DNA of 64,000 bases from Excoecaria cochinchinensis (GCA_947683425.1 CANTUQ010000101.1:30961001-31025000), one strand, 5' to 3'; shown: positions 23,172-35,177, numbered from the stretch's first letter. Notes: a model not told the origin generated them from the letters alone. Program-made: numbers and translations.

Positions 23172-23773
23172 CAGACCCGTGCCCTCTGCAGGGCACGGGT
23201 CTGGTAAGGCTGCAGCGCACAGTATTTTTCGTGCGCTGCAGCCCCACGGAGGAACAGGAGAAGAGGTCAGAAAACGGCATCACACTTTGCCGTTTTCTGA
23301 CCGGTCAACTATCAGAAAACGTCACATTTTTGTGCCGTTTTCTGACCGGCTGTCCCTCAATTATTCGGCCCACTCCAGGCACAAAATGGTGCCATTTTGC
23401 GCCTGAAAAATGAAAAAAAAAATTACAATTCGCCAAAAAAGGGCAATATTTCTGGGACAAAGATTTTTTTAGGGTGAAAAGGAAAAGTTTTTCCTGAAAT
23501 AGGGTGGAAAAAATAGTATTTCCGTGAAGGGGGTTATTTAAGTCAAAGCCGCAGGTCAGACCTGCGGCTTGTGTCAGACCGCGCCAGATGCCGCAGGGAA
23601 TCTCTGCGGCATCTGGTGACATCAGTTGCCGCAGCCTAAAGCTGCGGCAACTGAGTCAAATGCCGCAGCCAGTGGCTGCGGCATTTGACCGGTAGGGAGC
23701 AGCTCCCAGCTGCTCCCTACGCTGCTGCAGGCATGCAGTCAGTCACGCGTGAACAGTGTCACGCGTGACTGAC
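23172..23773. repeat. Array of perfect GC-rich hairpins at the junction of the MULE halves
   Basis: Consecutive inverted repeats with short loops: 23172-23203 (CAGACCCGTGCCC stem), 23209-23242 (GCTGCAGCGCAC), 23265-23302 (GGTCAGAAAACGGCA), then 23546-23570, 23584-23616, 23623-23653 and 23655-23689 (all on GCCGCAG/CTGCGGC), 23692-23720 (GTAGGGAGCAGCT) and 23738-23773 (GTCAGTCACGCGTGA). Between them, 23450-23550 is the inverse of 32120-32207 in the right terminal region. The stems differ in sequence but all are uninterrupted. Confidence 0.9.
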
Positions 23774-24667
23774 ATCCCATTGAAGGGATAAATGAAGCAA
23801 ATTGAAGGGTTGGGAGACGTCCGAGGCCTTTATAAGAGCTGGGTGTTACGCAAAATAACTAAAAATTTGCTCATAGCGTCTTGCTGAAAGTTTGTTCAAA
23901 TTTTTTTATTAAATTCGGTAAGTGTAGCAATTATCAATTATTTATATCGTCAGTATATATTATGTGAGTTTAAAAAAATTTGTAATCAAATATTATACTG
24001 TGTTATATTTGTTTTTGTAGGTACTTATTTTAGCGGGCTGCCTACGAAAAATTTTAAAGGCAAGTTATTATTTTGAGTCTTTTTTGGTAAAATCAAATAT
24101 GATAGAAAGAACAATGAGAAAAGGAAAAAAATAATAATTATAGAACAGAAATGAAAAGTAATAAAACCTAAATAATATGTGCAGAAACGTGTACTTATTA
24201 TTTTTATTTTTGAAAGTAATAACGCAAATATTATAATATTATGTCAATAAGCTATTTGAATTGGTAAAAAATAAATTTAATTTTGAAACATGAAAGACAG
24301 ATAGTATTTTACACTAATTATATTAATTTGAAGCAAATATGGTTAATTTGTGAATACGTGGGAAATAAAATTTTTGTTATTTGATTATATGTATTATTAT
24401 TAAAATATGTGATTATTGAGATATTAGAGATGGAAATAATGATATATTTAATGAAAATATGAAATCAGATATTTGAATGAATAGAAGTGTTTTATGGTTG
24501 TATAGGGTAAAGTAGAATGATGATAATATATTACGTTGTAGAATGGATTTATAATTATATAATTTCAGGAAAAAAAAAGAATGAAATATAATAATATTTA
24601 ATATTTTGATATATTTGTGTATAGATTAAGAAATAATGCAATAAAATTTGTGCGTAGGGCGAAAAAA
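23774..24667. other. 5' region of the right-half PMD gene
   Basis: AT-rich, with no ORF of note. It should contain the promoter and leader of the PMD gene. Possible leader splice sites exist (for example GGTAAGTG near 23918) but none can be assigned. Confidence 0.5.
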
Positions 24668-27094
24668 ATGAATCAATTCGAAAGTCGACAATATATAAAT
24701 CCTGGTCCAATTGTCGGTGAGCTGCTGAAATTACATGGAAAACACCGTGCAGATGCTGTTTGGAGTAATAATGTATGTATAAATACGGATAAATTATTTT
24801 AAACAATTACTATTTTTGTACTAAGTACATAATGATAGACACCTGCGCGACTGAAAGTATATATCTAAATTCGCAGGTTGAACACGAAGTTTTGTTTGCG
24901 CGCCGATCAAGTGTGGAGAGCCATTATAGAAACATTGATCCAAGAATAGTGCCATACCTACAACAGGCAGGTTTTTACGGGGTTGCGCAAATTGGAGTAA
25001 TGAACGTAAATTGCCAATTAATTACTGCACTTATAGAGAGGTGGAGACCGGAAACACACACTTTTCATCTGACTGTGGGTGAAGCGACGATAACACTTCA
25101 GGATGTTGGAATCCTGACCGGTCTACCCGTTGAAGGGATGGCTGTAACTGGACATTTGCAGTACAATTGGGCAGATGTGTGTGAGCGGCTATTGGGACAG
25201 GTGCCACCAGATGATGTCCTAAAAGGCCATCAAGTGAAAATGACATGGCTTAGTCGAAATTTCGGTGCACTACCCGTAGGAGCAAATGAGTACACTGTAC
25301 AGTGTTTTGCTCGCGCGTGGATATTACGGTGTGTAGGGGGACTGTTATGTCCGGGACAATCGAATAATTACATACACCTAATGTGGCTGCCGCTTTTAGA
25401 GAATTTAGATGAAGCTGGCAATTACAGTTGGGGATCTGCGTGTTTGGCATGGTTGTATAGAGAGTTATGCCGTGCTACCCGTCCAAGTGCTAATGGACTA
25501 GGTGGTTATCACCAACTTCTTCAGATATGGGCATGGGAAAGATTTCCAAAGTTGCGGCCTACATTTTTGGAGAATGTTGTGATTAATCAGGCGATGGCAT
25601 ATGGCTTTAGGTAATTATAAAATATTGGTAGTAACATATACATATGTTTATGAAGGTTAAGTCTAATATAAATAAATATTTACTTATTTATTGGGTAAAA
25701 TAATTTTTAATTTGTTTTCTTTGTTAGGTGGCGCGCTCCCCTTGATATGAGAAATAACCAAAATAAAAATGTCAATGACTATCGTTTGGATTTGGACTTG
25801 CAACGACCGGATGAGGTTTGTTTAATTTAGTAGCTAAATAATATGATTTGCAATTTAGTATTGCTAATGAAAGTGACTGCCAATTATTCATTTGTTTCAG
25901 CTGGAATGGGAGCCGTACAATAATGTGATCCACTTGTTGCCCCAGTACTGTAGAGACGGTGTGAATAGTTGGCGATCGGTAGTGCCATTAGTATGTTTTC
26001 ACATTATTAAGTGGCACCAACCAGATCGGTGCCTACGACAATTTGGGATGGAACAACTGATTCCATGTCCTCCACAGAATAATGATAGTGTGCATTCCGT
26101 AGACTTGCGAGGGCACAATGATATTAATTGGGAACATAAATTTGCAAGTTTTATTTTTGAGTGGGGAAATAGATGGAATCGGGTCGTGGGAACGCAGTTG
26201 TTGAATGCTCCCCTTCATCCGAGATCGCAGTACATGCAATGGTACACTCAGCGTACTCGACGATGGATCACACAGATTGGGGCTTCAATGGGGTCAACGG
26301 TATGAGATGTTTATGTATTAAAGTTTGAGTAAACTGACTATGCTTTTTCTTAACATTAATTTGTTGCAATGCAGGCCGATGGGGTGGAAAGAATTTACCA
26401 TGCCGGCAATGCTTCGTGTTCCAATGAAGCTGATGAGATTCGTATGACATCGGAAAGCATTTTGGGTGCGCTTGGAGCAAGAGGAAGGACATCTGTTGAA
26501 TATCCGCGACAGCCGGTTCCACATGGTGTTGAGATTCAACCCCTTTCAACACCTTATGAAGATTTTCGGTCTACAAGGCGTAGCCGAAGAGGAATGTCTG
26601 AGAGGCGCACCTCAGTTGCATCCATCCCCATTAGTCCCGAAGTCCATCAGGTCCCGCCACCCTTGTCATGGCCATATCATCCATCTGATAGTCCTGGTGC
26701 ATTTGACATTCCGAGTATGAGTCACCAACAACAATTTGATCAGCATCAATTTTGTGAAACTGAAGCTGGTCCATCCAATTATTACGAGTCCGAAGCTGGG
26801 CCTTCTAGATTGAATGTAGATTTGAATGTCAGTTTATCAGAGGGCGAGCGTCCACCGACAAACACTTATGGACAAGTCGATCCGATTTTGCATTCTGATG
26901 ATTTTATTAATGATTTCTTCTATAGTCCCCATGTTAGTGCTACGGCCGGATTGGGAGATCGGCCGTTATATAGTGGCGATTATGATGATGTCATGCACAT
27001 GACACAGGATCAAAATCTAAATGAGTTGGATTCTCAATACAACATGGACGCTAGTTCAACTCGTAGTAGTCGGAGGAGCAGTAGGAGATTTTAA
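24668..27094 (+). CDS. Plant mobile domain (PMD, MAIN/MAIL-type) protein encoded in the MULE
   Basis: Five exons in phase (24668-24772, 24877-25610, 25728-25815, 25901-26299, 26375-27094) predict 681 residues. The PMD spans about residues 60-430, with VPYLQQAGFYGVAQIG, FHLTVGEATITLQDVGILTG, YSWGSACLAWLYRELCRATR and LLQIWAWERFPKL, then LLPQYCRDGVNSW and HIIKWHQPDRCLRQFG. Host relatives (MAIN, MAIL1) are nuclear proteins of the aminotransferase-like PMD family involved in silencing and expression control. The C-terminal third is a low-complexity Ser/Pro/Asp region ending in an Arg/Ser tail. It converges on the transposase gene. A degraded counterpart sits in the left half. No lesions are seen. 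Confidence 0.85.
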
Positions 27095-27568
27095 ATTGGC
27101 TGTATCACTTGTATCAATGTATTAAAATAAATTTTGGTTTTTTTGTTACTATTTTAATTATAAATTATATTTTTAGCGAATTAAAAATATTATTAAACTA
27201 ATTAAGTTAGAGAAGTATAACGCAAAAAAATGTCGGTTATCGATGTATGTCGAATAATTAGTTTGAAAAGCATCGTTGAATAAATTAACAATTAAATATA
27301 AAATTGTTCATCAAGAAATTACTCAAGGATGAAATTAAATGTTTAGGAAATTATATCCTCATCAACGTAACTGAACAAAAACTAATTATTGGCTTATTAA
27401 AATTAAATAAATAAAACACATAATTATGCCAAGAATTAATCTAAAATATTAATATAATTGCAACTTATCACTCGTCATTCCATAACTGTCTTAGAAAAAT
27501 ATACAATGATTCGGGACACATGAAAAAACACATATGTAACCAGAGGGCATAGTTAACAAATGTTAACT
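27095..27568. other. Shared 3' spacer between convergent PMD and transposase genes
   Basis: AT-rich spacer of about 470 bp with no ORF. It should contain both transcription ends, but no specific signal stands out. Confidence 0.5.
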
Positions 27569-30500
27569 TCAGTACGGCCGGTTGGATGGTCCTGCTGCAT
27601 TAGTGCAGGTTTTTTTGTTGTGTCCGATGTTTCCACATTTGCTGCAGTGGACAACGTTGCTTCTCTCCCTTCTGTCCATTTCATTGCGTATGCGCGAAGT
27701 TTTAGGCCGGCCTTTCTTTCGCTTTAGCTCAAAATCGGGGACTAACTTAGGACCATCCCACATTGGCCAATATGCTCTATGTGCGAGGGGGCGAAATTCA
27801 CCATCGTAACATTTAAGTGCCTCTGTAATTGTGTAGCACTGATCCACAAATGTGTACATGTCAATGTGCCTGTGCATGCATGCAGCAATTGCATGGGAAC
27901 AAGGCATTTTAGTCCCCTGAAACTTGCCACACTCACATTCACGCCTATCGAGACTGACTACATATGTGTCACATTCAGTACCCGCGTCAGGTGCCCTGCC
28001 TGCTACGACGCTGAACAATCGATAACGACCATCATAATCAACAACCATGTGCCCACGAGCACTCATTGCGCGTTTGTTCATTACTTCCACACATTTTGGA
28101 GTGAACCGGAATCCTTCAGCCATTTTGCTCATATACATGCTTCTTCTCATATCAAAAAATTTGACCAATCTTCCGAAAACATGTTCCACTATGGCTGTGA
28201 TAGGCATCATGCGTACGCCCTTAAGGGCACTATTGACACTCTCTGCTATGTTTGTCGTCAGATGGCCGTACCGATATCCACCGTCTGCGGACAATGTCCA
28301 CCGGTCTAAAGGAAGCCGCATTGCCCAGTTATAAGATTCCATGTCAAGCGCTTTGACCTCATCCATATGCTTGTTGAACTTGCGCGGCTGAAACTGTGCG
28401 CCTTATCATAGAATGAATGTACATATAAAAAACCACGTTATCAATAAATAAAAGCAGTTATAATTAAATATCTCACCAGCCTTATAAAGTAGGTCTTTGA
28501 TCGTTTTGTTGTGATGATGGTTGTTGTAGTTGCTGACGAAATGGCGCAAACATATTCTGTGAAATGAATGTGGCTCATTCCAACCACTTCTTTCATCTCG
28601 AAAAACAGCCATTATACCAGCATGTCTGTCCGATATAACAGCTATACCCTCGCGTCTCGTCACATGCTTTCTAATTAATTGCATGAACCATGCCCAGCTA
28701 GATTTATTTTCCGACTCTACCACAGCAAATGCGACCGAGAACAGCATGCTGTTACCATCGACCGAGCTTGCTATCAACAGTGTCTGTTGGAACTTACCCG
28801 TCAAGAAAGTTCCATCGATCAACAATATTGGCTTACAGTGAAAGAGCCCATCAATGGAAGGCTTGAAACTCCAGAAAACCCTTTGGAATTGCTTCACATT
28901 TGGAAGGTTCGTATCTTGCACATTCAGCTCATACACAGTACCAGGATTATATGTTTCTAGAGCTAATAAAAAACTGGGCAGCTTTGAATACGACTCTACA
29001 TAATCTCCGAATACGGCCTCCAATGCTCTCATCTTTGCGTACCATGCCTTTTTGTACGATACTTCAAATTTAAATTGCTGCTTAATGGATGCTACGATTA
29101 CATCAACAGGCATGGTAGGATTTTTACTTACCATTCCAATAATGCAATTTCGAATGATTTTTGATCCCAATTGTCTATGATCCTTAGACATATTGACGGA
29201 AAGGCATGTATGTGGTCCCTCGTACCTAGTGATTGTCCAAAACGGACTATTCCCTTTCATTACAGCCCTTAACCTCCAATTGCAACCGTCATCGCCATTA
29301 GCACAACGCAAAACCCAAGTTTTGGCTTTCGATTCGATGACTCTAAAGTCAACATTTCTTATTATTGAATACTTTTTCACACTGGATTTAACTTCTTCCT
29401 TACTGTTGAAAACCATACCGGTAGATAACTCGGACACTCCATCCCATGAGTTAAGTTGAACTCCTACTGAAAAATCAACTTGTGCTGCATCAAAGTCGAT
29501 TTCAGTATAATGTTGGGAAGGAAAGTTGTACCTTGAATAACCTATATCCTCTACGGGATGGAGTGATGCCAAAGGACTTGCAAATTGCGTAGCGTCAGAT
29601 GTGTCACTATCTCCACTGTTGGATTCGTCACTTTCGTCAATCATGTTTGCAGCTGCCCCCTCAACATCATCCTCAGATTCGAACTCGTTGCTCAATACAA
29701 AAGTCGGGTCATCATCCGAGTCCCCCATCTCATATGAAAAATCTTTGTCATGTTCTGCTCCTGTTGGATTACATGATATTACATCATTCGCATTGTTATC
29801 CGCAATGTTAATAGGTATGGAATCTACCAATAGATCACCATCCCTTCTACTACCCGACTCATTTCGCATATTTGATTCTTCAACTGGATTTTGGGATAAC
29901 GATTGGCTTCTACTACCAGCAGGAATAGTACATACTGTTCGTTGTCTGACGTCTGAAATTTGTGAAACTGATCTCCGCGCCCCAATTTCTTTGGTACTAG
30001 GACTACCTGCATCATTACATCCTCTGCCGGGATTTAGTTCATTCGACCTACTACCAGATCTTATCCCAAATATTGACTTACTTAAAAAATTACTGACTCG
30101 CCGGCCAATCGATTTTCTGGGCTGACTCATAGAGCTTGTAGGTCTCTGGCTAACAGATCGTCGTAGATCACCGTACCCGAAACCTCCACTTGTCCCTATT
30201 CTGTTCGCATCACCAGGCATACAACTGACAGACTGCCTAGGCTGAATAGGCACATCTCCCCTTACATTTCGATCCGATTGCTCTTGTTGACTTCCAGTTA
30301 CATTATATCTTACATCGGCATTCTCTCCTCCGTATTGATGACTTTGGGGTAATAGTTCGGTATCATGTCTACTTACATCTTGCATTGGCTGACTTCCTCC
30401 AATCTCATCTACATACATAGGTTGACTTGGACCTACATCAATAGTCGCTATATTACCAGATGCATGGGCTTCACTGACCACAATAATTAATTCCACCACC

Positions 30501-30820
30501 GTATAATCATCATTACTTCTTAGATTATTATATATCATCTCAACATCGTCATCATCCACCACATCAACCGATGTCCAACATATTGAACCTCGATTATACA
30601 TTGGACTCTTGTATATAATTCTTGAAACAACGTCATTTAACCCCATTCCCAATTTAACGTGAATTTTGTGAAGCAATTCAGAAAAATTAGGTTTATTCCT
30701 AAGCCTTAGCCTCCTCGTAATGGCATTTGGACCTGATATATCATATTGAAATCCTCCTGATCCATAACTTATTTGGCCACCAGTGTGCAAATAAAAGTCT
30801 GTGTATGCTGACATATTCAA
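27569..30820 (-). CDS. MuDR/MURA-type transposase
   Basis: Two exons on the minus strand (30820-28477 and 28401-27569; intron 28402-28476) give 1058 residues. In order: a PB1-like N-terminus, a long Ser/Arg-rich linker, a MuDR DNA-binding domain (about 460-545, CANGDDGCNWRLRA ... HTC), the MULE DDE transposase domain, a SWIM finger (CECGKFQ...CSHAI, about 935-950) and a CCHC zinc knuckle (CSKCGNIGHNKKTC, about 1034-1047). Probable catalytic residues are D669 (LIDGTF), D731 (VISDRH) and E835 (NIAESVN). All domains are present in one frame after splicing, so the protein could be active and mobilise this element or relatives. It would act in the nucleus on the terminal repeats. Confidence 0.9.
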
Positions 30821-31098
30821 ATTCCCTATAAGTTCAATTATGAAATTATTAATCTTTATTTAGACAACTCACATTTGCATACTTTAAATAAATTAATTTA
30901 TTACTTATTAATAAATTAACTCATTACATATTATCAACCGATATTAATAATAATAACAATTAATATAACATTATTATATTATTTTCTACGATAACTCAAA
31001 AATTAAAATTACATCATATTATTTCACATAACTACTTTATGTTACATAACTACTTTATTTAACATTCAAACACAAAGTTCATTACATTATACAAAATT

Positions 31099-31521
31099 TT
31101 AATGAACGTAGTGTACAGGCCACATATTATAATTATACCACTTACAATAAATATTTTGTCCCACTGGCATCGTATCTCTGACTTTTAAATACTCATCTTC
31201 ACTAAATTCCATAACATCTTTGACAAAAATTAAAACTAACTCCTCATATTTTGTCACATCCTCGCTATTCCATATTTCCATTAACGATTTTAAATAACAT
31301 AAAGGTATAGTCATATAAAGAGCTTCCACCATTTCCACTTCCTCCATTTGATAACCCCTCATTATAATTTCTTGTAGCCTTTTATTAATCGCAATAATAT
31401 GATTGAACATTTTTATGCCATATCCCACCCGACAGTTATATAACTCCCGCCATTTTTTTGCAACATTTTCCTTAGCATCTTTGTGCATCATAGCTCTTGG
31501 AGTTAAAAATGTGCGTACCAT
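31099..31521 (-). CDS. Small accessory ORF of the MULE, Gag/UBN2-like
   Basis: 140 residues, all in one exon. The region KKWRELYNCRVGYGIKMFNH followed by NKRLQEIIMRGYQMEEVEMV resembles the UBN2 part of copia Gag polyproteins, though no zinc knuckle is present. This is a pattern judgement only. The start ATG immediately follows TGTGGTAG, a likely splice acceptor, and a candidate 5' leader exon ends GAAG|GTATG at about 31780. The same arrangement exists in the left half (21771-22193). It lies between the transposase start and the right terminal region. Function unknown. Confidence 0.55.
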   Translation of the reverse strand: MVRTFLTPRAMMHKDAKENVAKKWRELYNCRVGYGIKMFNHIIAINKRLQEIIMRGYQMEEVEMVEALYMTIPLCYLKSLMEIWNSEDVTKYEELVLIFVKDVMEFSEDEYLKVRDTMPVGQNIYCKWYNYNMWPVHYVH

Positions 31522-31958
31522 CTACCACAATCACAATAATTAATTTATTAACACTACAATAACAAATATTACAATTTATATTTCAGGCTTATACGCATAC
31601 ATTATAACAACAAATTACTTTCATTTAATTAATTAATTTTTAAAAGTCATTCTGATTCTTCTTACTCAATTTTTATAATTAATTCACAAAAAAATTTTTA
31701 AAAGTTCATATTTCATACTAAAGTTCATACAATAAAATGACTAAATAAAATGATTTAAATTAATTATTTTCAAAACATACCTTCAATCTCCTTTGTTTTG
31801 ATATGAATCTCTGATAATAATGTTTAACTACACTCAAACGGTCGCTCTCGCTCTCGCTCTCGGTGATAAAAAATTTTGTTGCTTTTGTTCTTGCACAATT
31901 GTAGAAATTGCAAATTTAAAGATGGTTTCCGGAAGGGGGGGGGGCTAATTAAATGCAT
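31522..31958. other. Leader/promoter region of the accessory ORF
   Basis: AT-rich sequence with a (GAGAGC)n-like stretch on the minus strand at about 31840-31862. It is probably the 5' leader and intron of the 31099-31521 gene. A G-run lies at about 31933-31944. Confidence 0.45.
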
Positions 31959-32344
31959 CTGACGCCGCAGTCAGAGGCTGCGGCGTCAGAGTCAAAGACG
32001 CAGCTATGAGCTGCGTCTTTGACTATGACGCCGCAGCCTCTGACTGCGGCGTCAGATAAAATTCCGCTGCCTTCGTGGGACCCACCGTACTGAAGACGCT
32101 GTCCTTTCCTGCGTCTTCAAATTCACCCCCTTCACGGAAATACTATTTTTTTCACCCTATTTCAGGAAAAACTTTTCCTTTTCACCCTAAAAAAATCTTT
32201 GTCCCAATATTTCTTGCCGTTTTCTGGCAAGAATTCCCACTTTCACAGGTGGGCCACCTTCTCAGAAAATGGCACATTTTCTTGCCGTTTTCAGCCACAC
32301 CAAAATTCAAATTTCTTTTTCTGTAGCCCCTATTTCCTTAATGC
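31959..32344. repeat. Right subterminal hairpin array of the MULE
   Basis: Three adjacent perfect hairpins: 31959-31990 (TCTGACGCCGCAG stem), 31991-32023 (GTCAAAGACGCAGCT) and 32026-32054 (TGACGCCGCAG). The first and third can also pair with each other. Then 32120-32207 repeats 23450-23540 in inverse orientation, followed by degenerate AAACGGC inverted repeats up to the terminal repeat at 32345. Confidence 0.85.
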
Positions 32345-32377
32345 TTTCAAAAGTCACACCAAACTAAAAAAAAGCCC

Positions 32378-33315
32378 TCGATTCATTGCTTAGCAATTAT
32401 TGGATAATGCCGTCATTCTACTACTAGTTATGATTTCCTTACATATATAATCCTTTTTTTTTAATAAGATAATTATAATATATAATTATGAGTATAAATG
32501 TCATTAGAATGAATTAAATCCGAGAACTCCTATACTTTTAAATTAAGTGTTAACATCTAGCCAATTCTTAGTAAATTTTTTGTTGCCCTACCTTTGGGTC
32601 CTTATGGAACTCTACCTTTGGTTGACTAGTCTCTTGAAAATGATTTAATTCAGAATTTTCTATCCACATACTTCGTGCCTTCGTGGAAAAAGGCAAATCA
32701 TTTATACTAAGGAACACGTAAATTATCTTAAAGATAAATTATCTTAAAGACTTTGCGACTAAGGAACAAGGATATTATCAAACGAATCAGAATAATTCCT
32801 TCATGAAAAAAGAAAAAAAGAAAAAACAAAATTTCCTACTAATTAAGAGAATACGCATAATCAGATAACATCATAGGACTACCGTTGGACTGTTAAATCC
32901 ATTTAAAACCGAATTAAATACTTTTTTGATTCTATAATATCTGTCAATTTTTAATAAAATTCAATTTCAATTTATCTGTCATTTTTAGACTCGTAATGCA
33001 ATTTAATTTCCTTTTTTCATTTTAATTTTTTTCAATAAAAAATAATCAATTAAATTTAAATTTTTACATTAAATTACTCAATTTTATTTTAAATTTAAAT
33101 CTAATTAATACTCGTTAATACTAGTAAAAATAATAAAAGTAATAGATATTATGAAACGGAACGATTATCAAATTAAACCCAAATTTATTTGAGTACCAAA
33201 CTGAACTGATTGAATTATTTTAATTTAATTTAATTGGTTTGGATTTATTGGGTCTATTACGTATTGGGCCTGTATGTCTTCAATATTACTCCATTCATTT
33301 CTTAATTTTTTTTTT
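32378..33315. repeat. Segmental duplication unit 1, right part
   Basis: Resumes the sequence cut at 18126 and matches the second unit (33536-33662, 37354-37396, 38225-39885) once its insertions are removed. No gene. The motif TACTTCGTGCCTTCGTGG at about 32669 is the same stretch that is triplicated in unit 2. Confidence 0.85.
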
Positions 33316-33930
33316 CTCTTCAAGAAATCAAATATGAAGTACATATACTGCTAAAGATTTGAAGGCAAATTTGCACACTAAATAAAAACAATATGGTAAA
33401 TAATAGTAAGGATATAATGCTTCGGATTTATAATGATTTGTGAAAATTATGAAGTATGCATGTGATTTTGATTCTTAGTTGTCATTGATTTTACTTGGAT
33501 TGAGACACATCTCTTACATTTTAAGTCGATAACGTCGGTTCATTGCTTAGCAATTACTGGATAATGCCGTCCTTCTACTACTAGTTATGATTTCCTTACA
33601 TATCTAATCCTTTTTTTTAATAAAATAATTATAATATATAATTATGTGTATAAATGTCATTACACTACAAAAAAAAGGGCAATTAGCGACGGACAATTTC
33701 GTCGCTAATGTCGATATTTTAGTCGCTAATAACTTTTAGCGACGGGACGACGGAATGTCGCAAATAGAGCCGTCGCAAAAATTTAGCGACCAACAGTGAA
33801 ACAGTCGCTAAATTTAGCGACAGAAAATTCCGTTGCTAAAAATAAAAATTTAGTCGCTAAATAACGCCTAAATTAGTCGTTGGAAATATTGGAGAAATAT
33901 TAGCGACAAAATATTCCGTCGCAAAATTAT

Positions 33931-33957
33931 TAATTTTTTATTATTAATTTTCATTTA

Positions 33958-33993
<36 letters not shown>

Positions 33994-35057
33994 ATCAAAA
34001 ATTTAATTTATATAAATAATAATTATGCAATATTATTAATAATACTATTAATTTAAAAATATAATATCATAAAAATATATTAAATTGTACAATTAAATGT
34101 GTACAAATAGTCAATTCGGTTCGATTTTAAACGTAACCGAATAGATCGAAAATCAAACTTATATTAAACAAAATAAAACCATTTAAATAAAATAAAAAAA
34201 ATAACATACATGAATTTTTATATTATGTTCCTAATAAATACTAAGCAAAATTACATTAAAAATAAATATACATAAATAACATTAGATATTGCCTATGATT
34301 TCGTGCTTTATTGGTCCCGGACTGATTTCAATTGAGCTCATTTGAGAATGATTGCAAGCCCAAAATCTGCAAGCTTTAAATTACCTTCATTGTCTATGAG
34401 AAGATTAGAACCTGCCCACCAAAAACAAGAAAAAAAAAAAAGGAAAAGAAAATCAACAGTCCATATCTGCAAGCAAACCTCCAGCAAGCATAAATTCATC
34501 TATAATGAGCCTTATGGTCTGACATCAAATTTCCATCACCGGTGAAATAACAAGAATTGCCAAAAATGAAATGGAATAATCAGCAATTTCAGACAGTATT
34601 CCAGTCAAATGTTCAGCATTTCCCATAAACTCAACTGAAATCAATGAAAACAACTTCAACTGAAAATATAAACTCATCACGACTGGGTATCCTATGAATC
34701 TTATATGCAGATTGTTGCTAACAATTTATGGCTTAGAACAATTCAATTCTGATGATTCTTTTAATAATAGTGACAAGTGATGCATATTATGATTAGTTTG
34801 TAACAATCAGATTTAGGCAAAGTGATGCTTAAAGAATTTCGTTATTTCCAATTGTTTTTTTTCCCTCAATGATAGACGTCAGTGGCAACAAAATGCAATT
34901 TAATGCATCCATTCACAACTAAATTACAGTTAAAAAAAAATTCCATTCTTCTAAAGCTACTAGCTTGAGTATATGCATCAAACACCTTATAGACACTCAA
35001 CTCATACGTTAGTGAATGAATATAAAATCCAATAGAATTCAAAAGAAGCAAGCAAAC
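33931..35057. other. AT-rich interior of the CACTA element, left part
   Basis: Contains a (TTA)n run at about 33960-33995 and no recognised coding sequence. The part next to 35057 may be intron sequence of the captured LOG gene. Confidence 0.5.
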
Positions 35058-35177
35058 CAGTTCGTCGCCTAATTCAATAGCAGCATCACTGAAGACTTGT
35101 CTATTGCCAGCGTTGCTTCCACAAAAAACACACATCCTCTTGAACTTGCTCGTTTTGTTGCTTTCTTCCATTATCAA
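35058..35177 (-). pseudogene. LOG: Captured first exon of a LOG cytokinin-activating enzyme gene
   Basis: Minus-strand frame reads EESNKTSKFKRMCVFCGSNA, then GNRQVFSDAAIELGDEL, and ends at a donor (CTG|GTTTGC at 35058). This is the typical first exon of LONELY GUY phosphoribohydrolases, which release active cytokinins. The downstream exons with the PGGYGT motif are not seen. It lies wholly inside the CACTA element, so it is a captured gene fragment. Confidence 0.85.

Larger units (their letters stand above)
18127..32377. mobile_element. Composite Mutator-like element (MULE), 14.25 kb
   Basis: The left end starts GGGTTTTTTTTTTAGTTTGG and the right end is its near-perfect inverse (ends CTAAAAAAAAGCCC). 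Flanking 9-mers TCGATTTAT (18118-18126) and TCGATTCAT (32378-32386) differ at one base, as expected for a MULE. The unoccupied paralogous site reads TCGGTTCAT at about 33536-33544. Inside are two MULE-like halves, about 18127-23440 and about 23200-32377, each with a MURA-type gene, a PMD gene and a small ORF. They meet back to back in a region of hairpin repeats that lacks internal terminal repeats. The right-half genes look intact. Confidence 0.85.

Noticed and set aside
23099..23622. ORFs across the hairpin array on both strands
   Set aside because: Their frames are by-products of palindromic GC-rich repeats.
27779..28334. Plus-strand ORFs opposite the MULE transposase
   Set aside because: They are shadows of the conserved minus-strand transposase frame.
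28679..30125. Further plus-strand ORFs of 70-174 residues opposite the transposase
   Set aside because: Antisense to domains with clear family signatures; no features of their own.
35058..35177. Functional LOG gene
   Set aside because: Only the first exon is present and it lies within CACTA termini.
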